Part shown: in pieces, positions 63,732 through 64,000 of the stretch
How the letters are laid out: the number at the start of each line of letters is the position of its first letter
Position numbering within the stretch: position 1 is the first letter of the stretch
Assembly: GCF_003696265.1 (NCBI RefSeq)
Contig: NZ_RFFH01000024.1
Location: 1 to 64,000 of the forward strand
DNA from: Nocardia stercoris
Lineage (GTDB): Bacteria > Actinomycetota > Actinomycetes > Mycobacteriales > Mycobacteriaceae
DNA: 64,000 nt
Reading direction: 5' to 3'
The notes under the pieces: model-generated
Told to the model about the DNA's origin: nothing
Seen by the model: the letters and a program-made list of their open reading frames with translations, nothing else
The model's database searches: none
Program-made: the position numbers and the translations under genes

Positions 63732-64000
63732 CCGAGACGACCGACCCCCTCGACACAGCCCGAAACCGGCGCTGGACCGCCATCGTCGCGGCCTCAGCCG
63801 CGACCGTGATGACGTTGGACATCACCGTTGTCAACATCGCGCTCCCCCGGATCGGATCCGATCTGCACTCAGGGCTCGACGGACTGCAATGGGTGGTGAA
63901 CGCCTATACGCTCACCTTCGCGGCGCTGCTGCTCATTGCGGGCGCGCTGTCCGACCGCTTCGGCCGCCGCCGGATCTTCACGTTGGGCACCGTCGTGTTC
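63728..64000 (+). CDS. MFS transporter (DHA2, EmrB/QacA-like), 5' part
   Basis: The first 91 residues are visible from ATG 63728, which overlaps the salicylate synthase stop. The first helix carries MTLDITVVNIALPRI (the 14-helix family motif), followed by LQWVVNAYTLTFAALLL and motif A (SDRFGRRR). It is a drug/metabolite proton antiporter and the likely exporter of the metallophore. The gene leaves the window. Confidence 0.9.
   Translation, partial: MTETTDPLDTARNRRWTAIVAASAATVMTLDITVVNIALPRIGSDLHSGLDGLQWVVNAYTLTFAALLLIAGALSDRFGRRRIFTLGTVVF

Overview
The window is high-GC actinobacterial DNA, most likely Nocardia or a close mycolic-acid relative. Pointers are a PknK-type kinase/LuxR fusion, a PatA-like mannoside acyltransferase, repeated DUF5994-type proteins, an RsbW-like anti-sigma factor, a KstD-like flavoprotein, and frequent GTG starts with 4-base stop/start overlaps. 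This is inferred from gene content; no rRNA, intact tRNA or CRISPR array was seen.

Layout. 0-4.2 kb: a graveyard of insertion sequences (IS110, IS3 and IS481 remnants) around one intact gene for a membrane-anchored HNH protein. 4.4-7.7 kb: a large PknK-like regulator on the minus strand. 7.8-19 kb: a mosaic of small intact genes (four intact DUF5994-type paralogues, a PatA-like acyltransferase, an anti-sigma factor, small hypotheticals) with many broken genes (Ig-like fragments, IS256, TetR, sensor kinase, alcohol dehydrogenase, HisC) and copies of a dispersed repeat. 19.3-20.8 kb: a tandem pair of related secreted glycine-zipper proteins. 21.2-30.4 kb: a TetR gene, then a co-directional run of two DUF202 proteins, formylglycine-generating enzyme, sulfatase, FAD dehydrogenase, DUF3159 protein, alpha/beta hydrolase and secreted lipase. 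This looks like a catabolic module for a sulfated, possibly steroid-like or lipid substrate. 30.6-35.9 kb: a second patch of remnants around an acyltransferase-3 plus SGNH-hydrolase pair. 36.0-37.2 kb: the 3' part of a second PknK-like gene, fused at about 37,222 to the end of the next block.

37.2-64 kb holds the main finding, a pyochelin/yersiniabactin-type metallophore cluster. A minus-strand operon encodes a 3134-aa NRPS (ArCP and three Cy-A-PCP modules), a 1815-aa NRPS (docking domain-Cy-A[MT]-PCP-TE, PchF layout), a saccharopine-dehydrogenase-like reductase, a thiazolinyl imide reductase, a type II thioesterase, a SAM methyltransferase and a cation/proton antiporter. A divergent plus-strand operon encodes two IrtA/IrtB (YbtP/YbtQ)-like ABC exporter-fold transporters, a flavin-dependent halogenase, a salicylate synthase and the start of an MFS exporter. 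Nearly all neighbours overlap by 4 bases. The 164-bp divergent promoter holds a perfect 15-bp 7-1-7 dyad, TGAAAATGATTTTCA, the form of actinobacterial Zur boxes, and no obvious IdeR box.

Read together, the cluster should make a salicylate-capped chain with four consecutive five-membered heterocycles, three of them from cysteine, reduced and methylated at one ring and possibly halogenated. The candidate operator suggests zinc rather than iron control, i.e. a zincophore. No salicylate-AMP ligase is visible; it may lie beyond the right edge.
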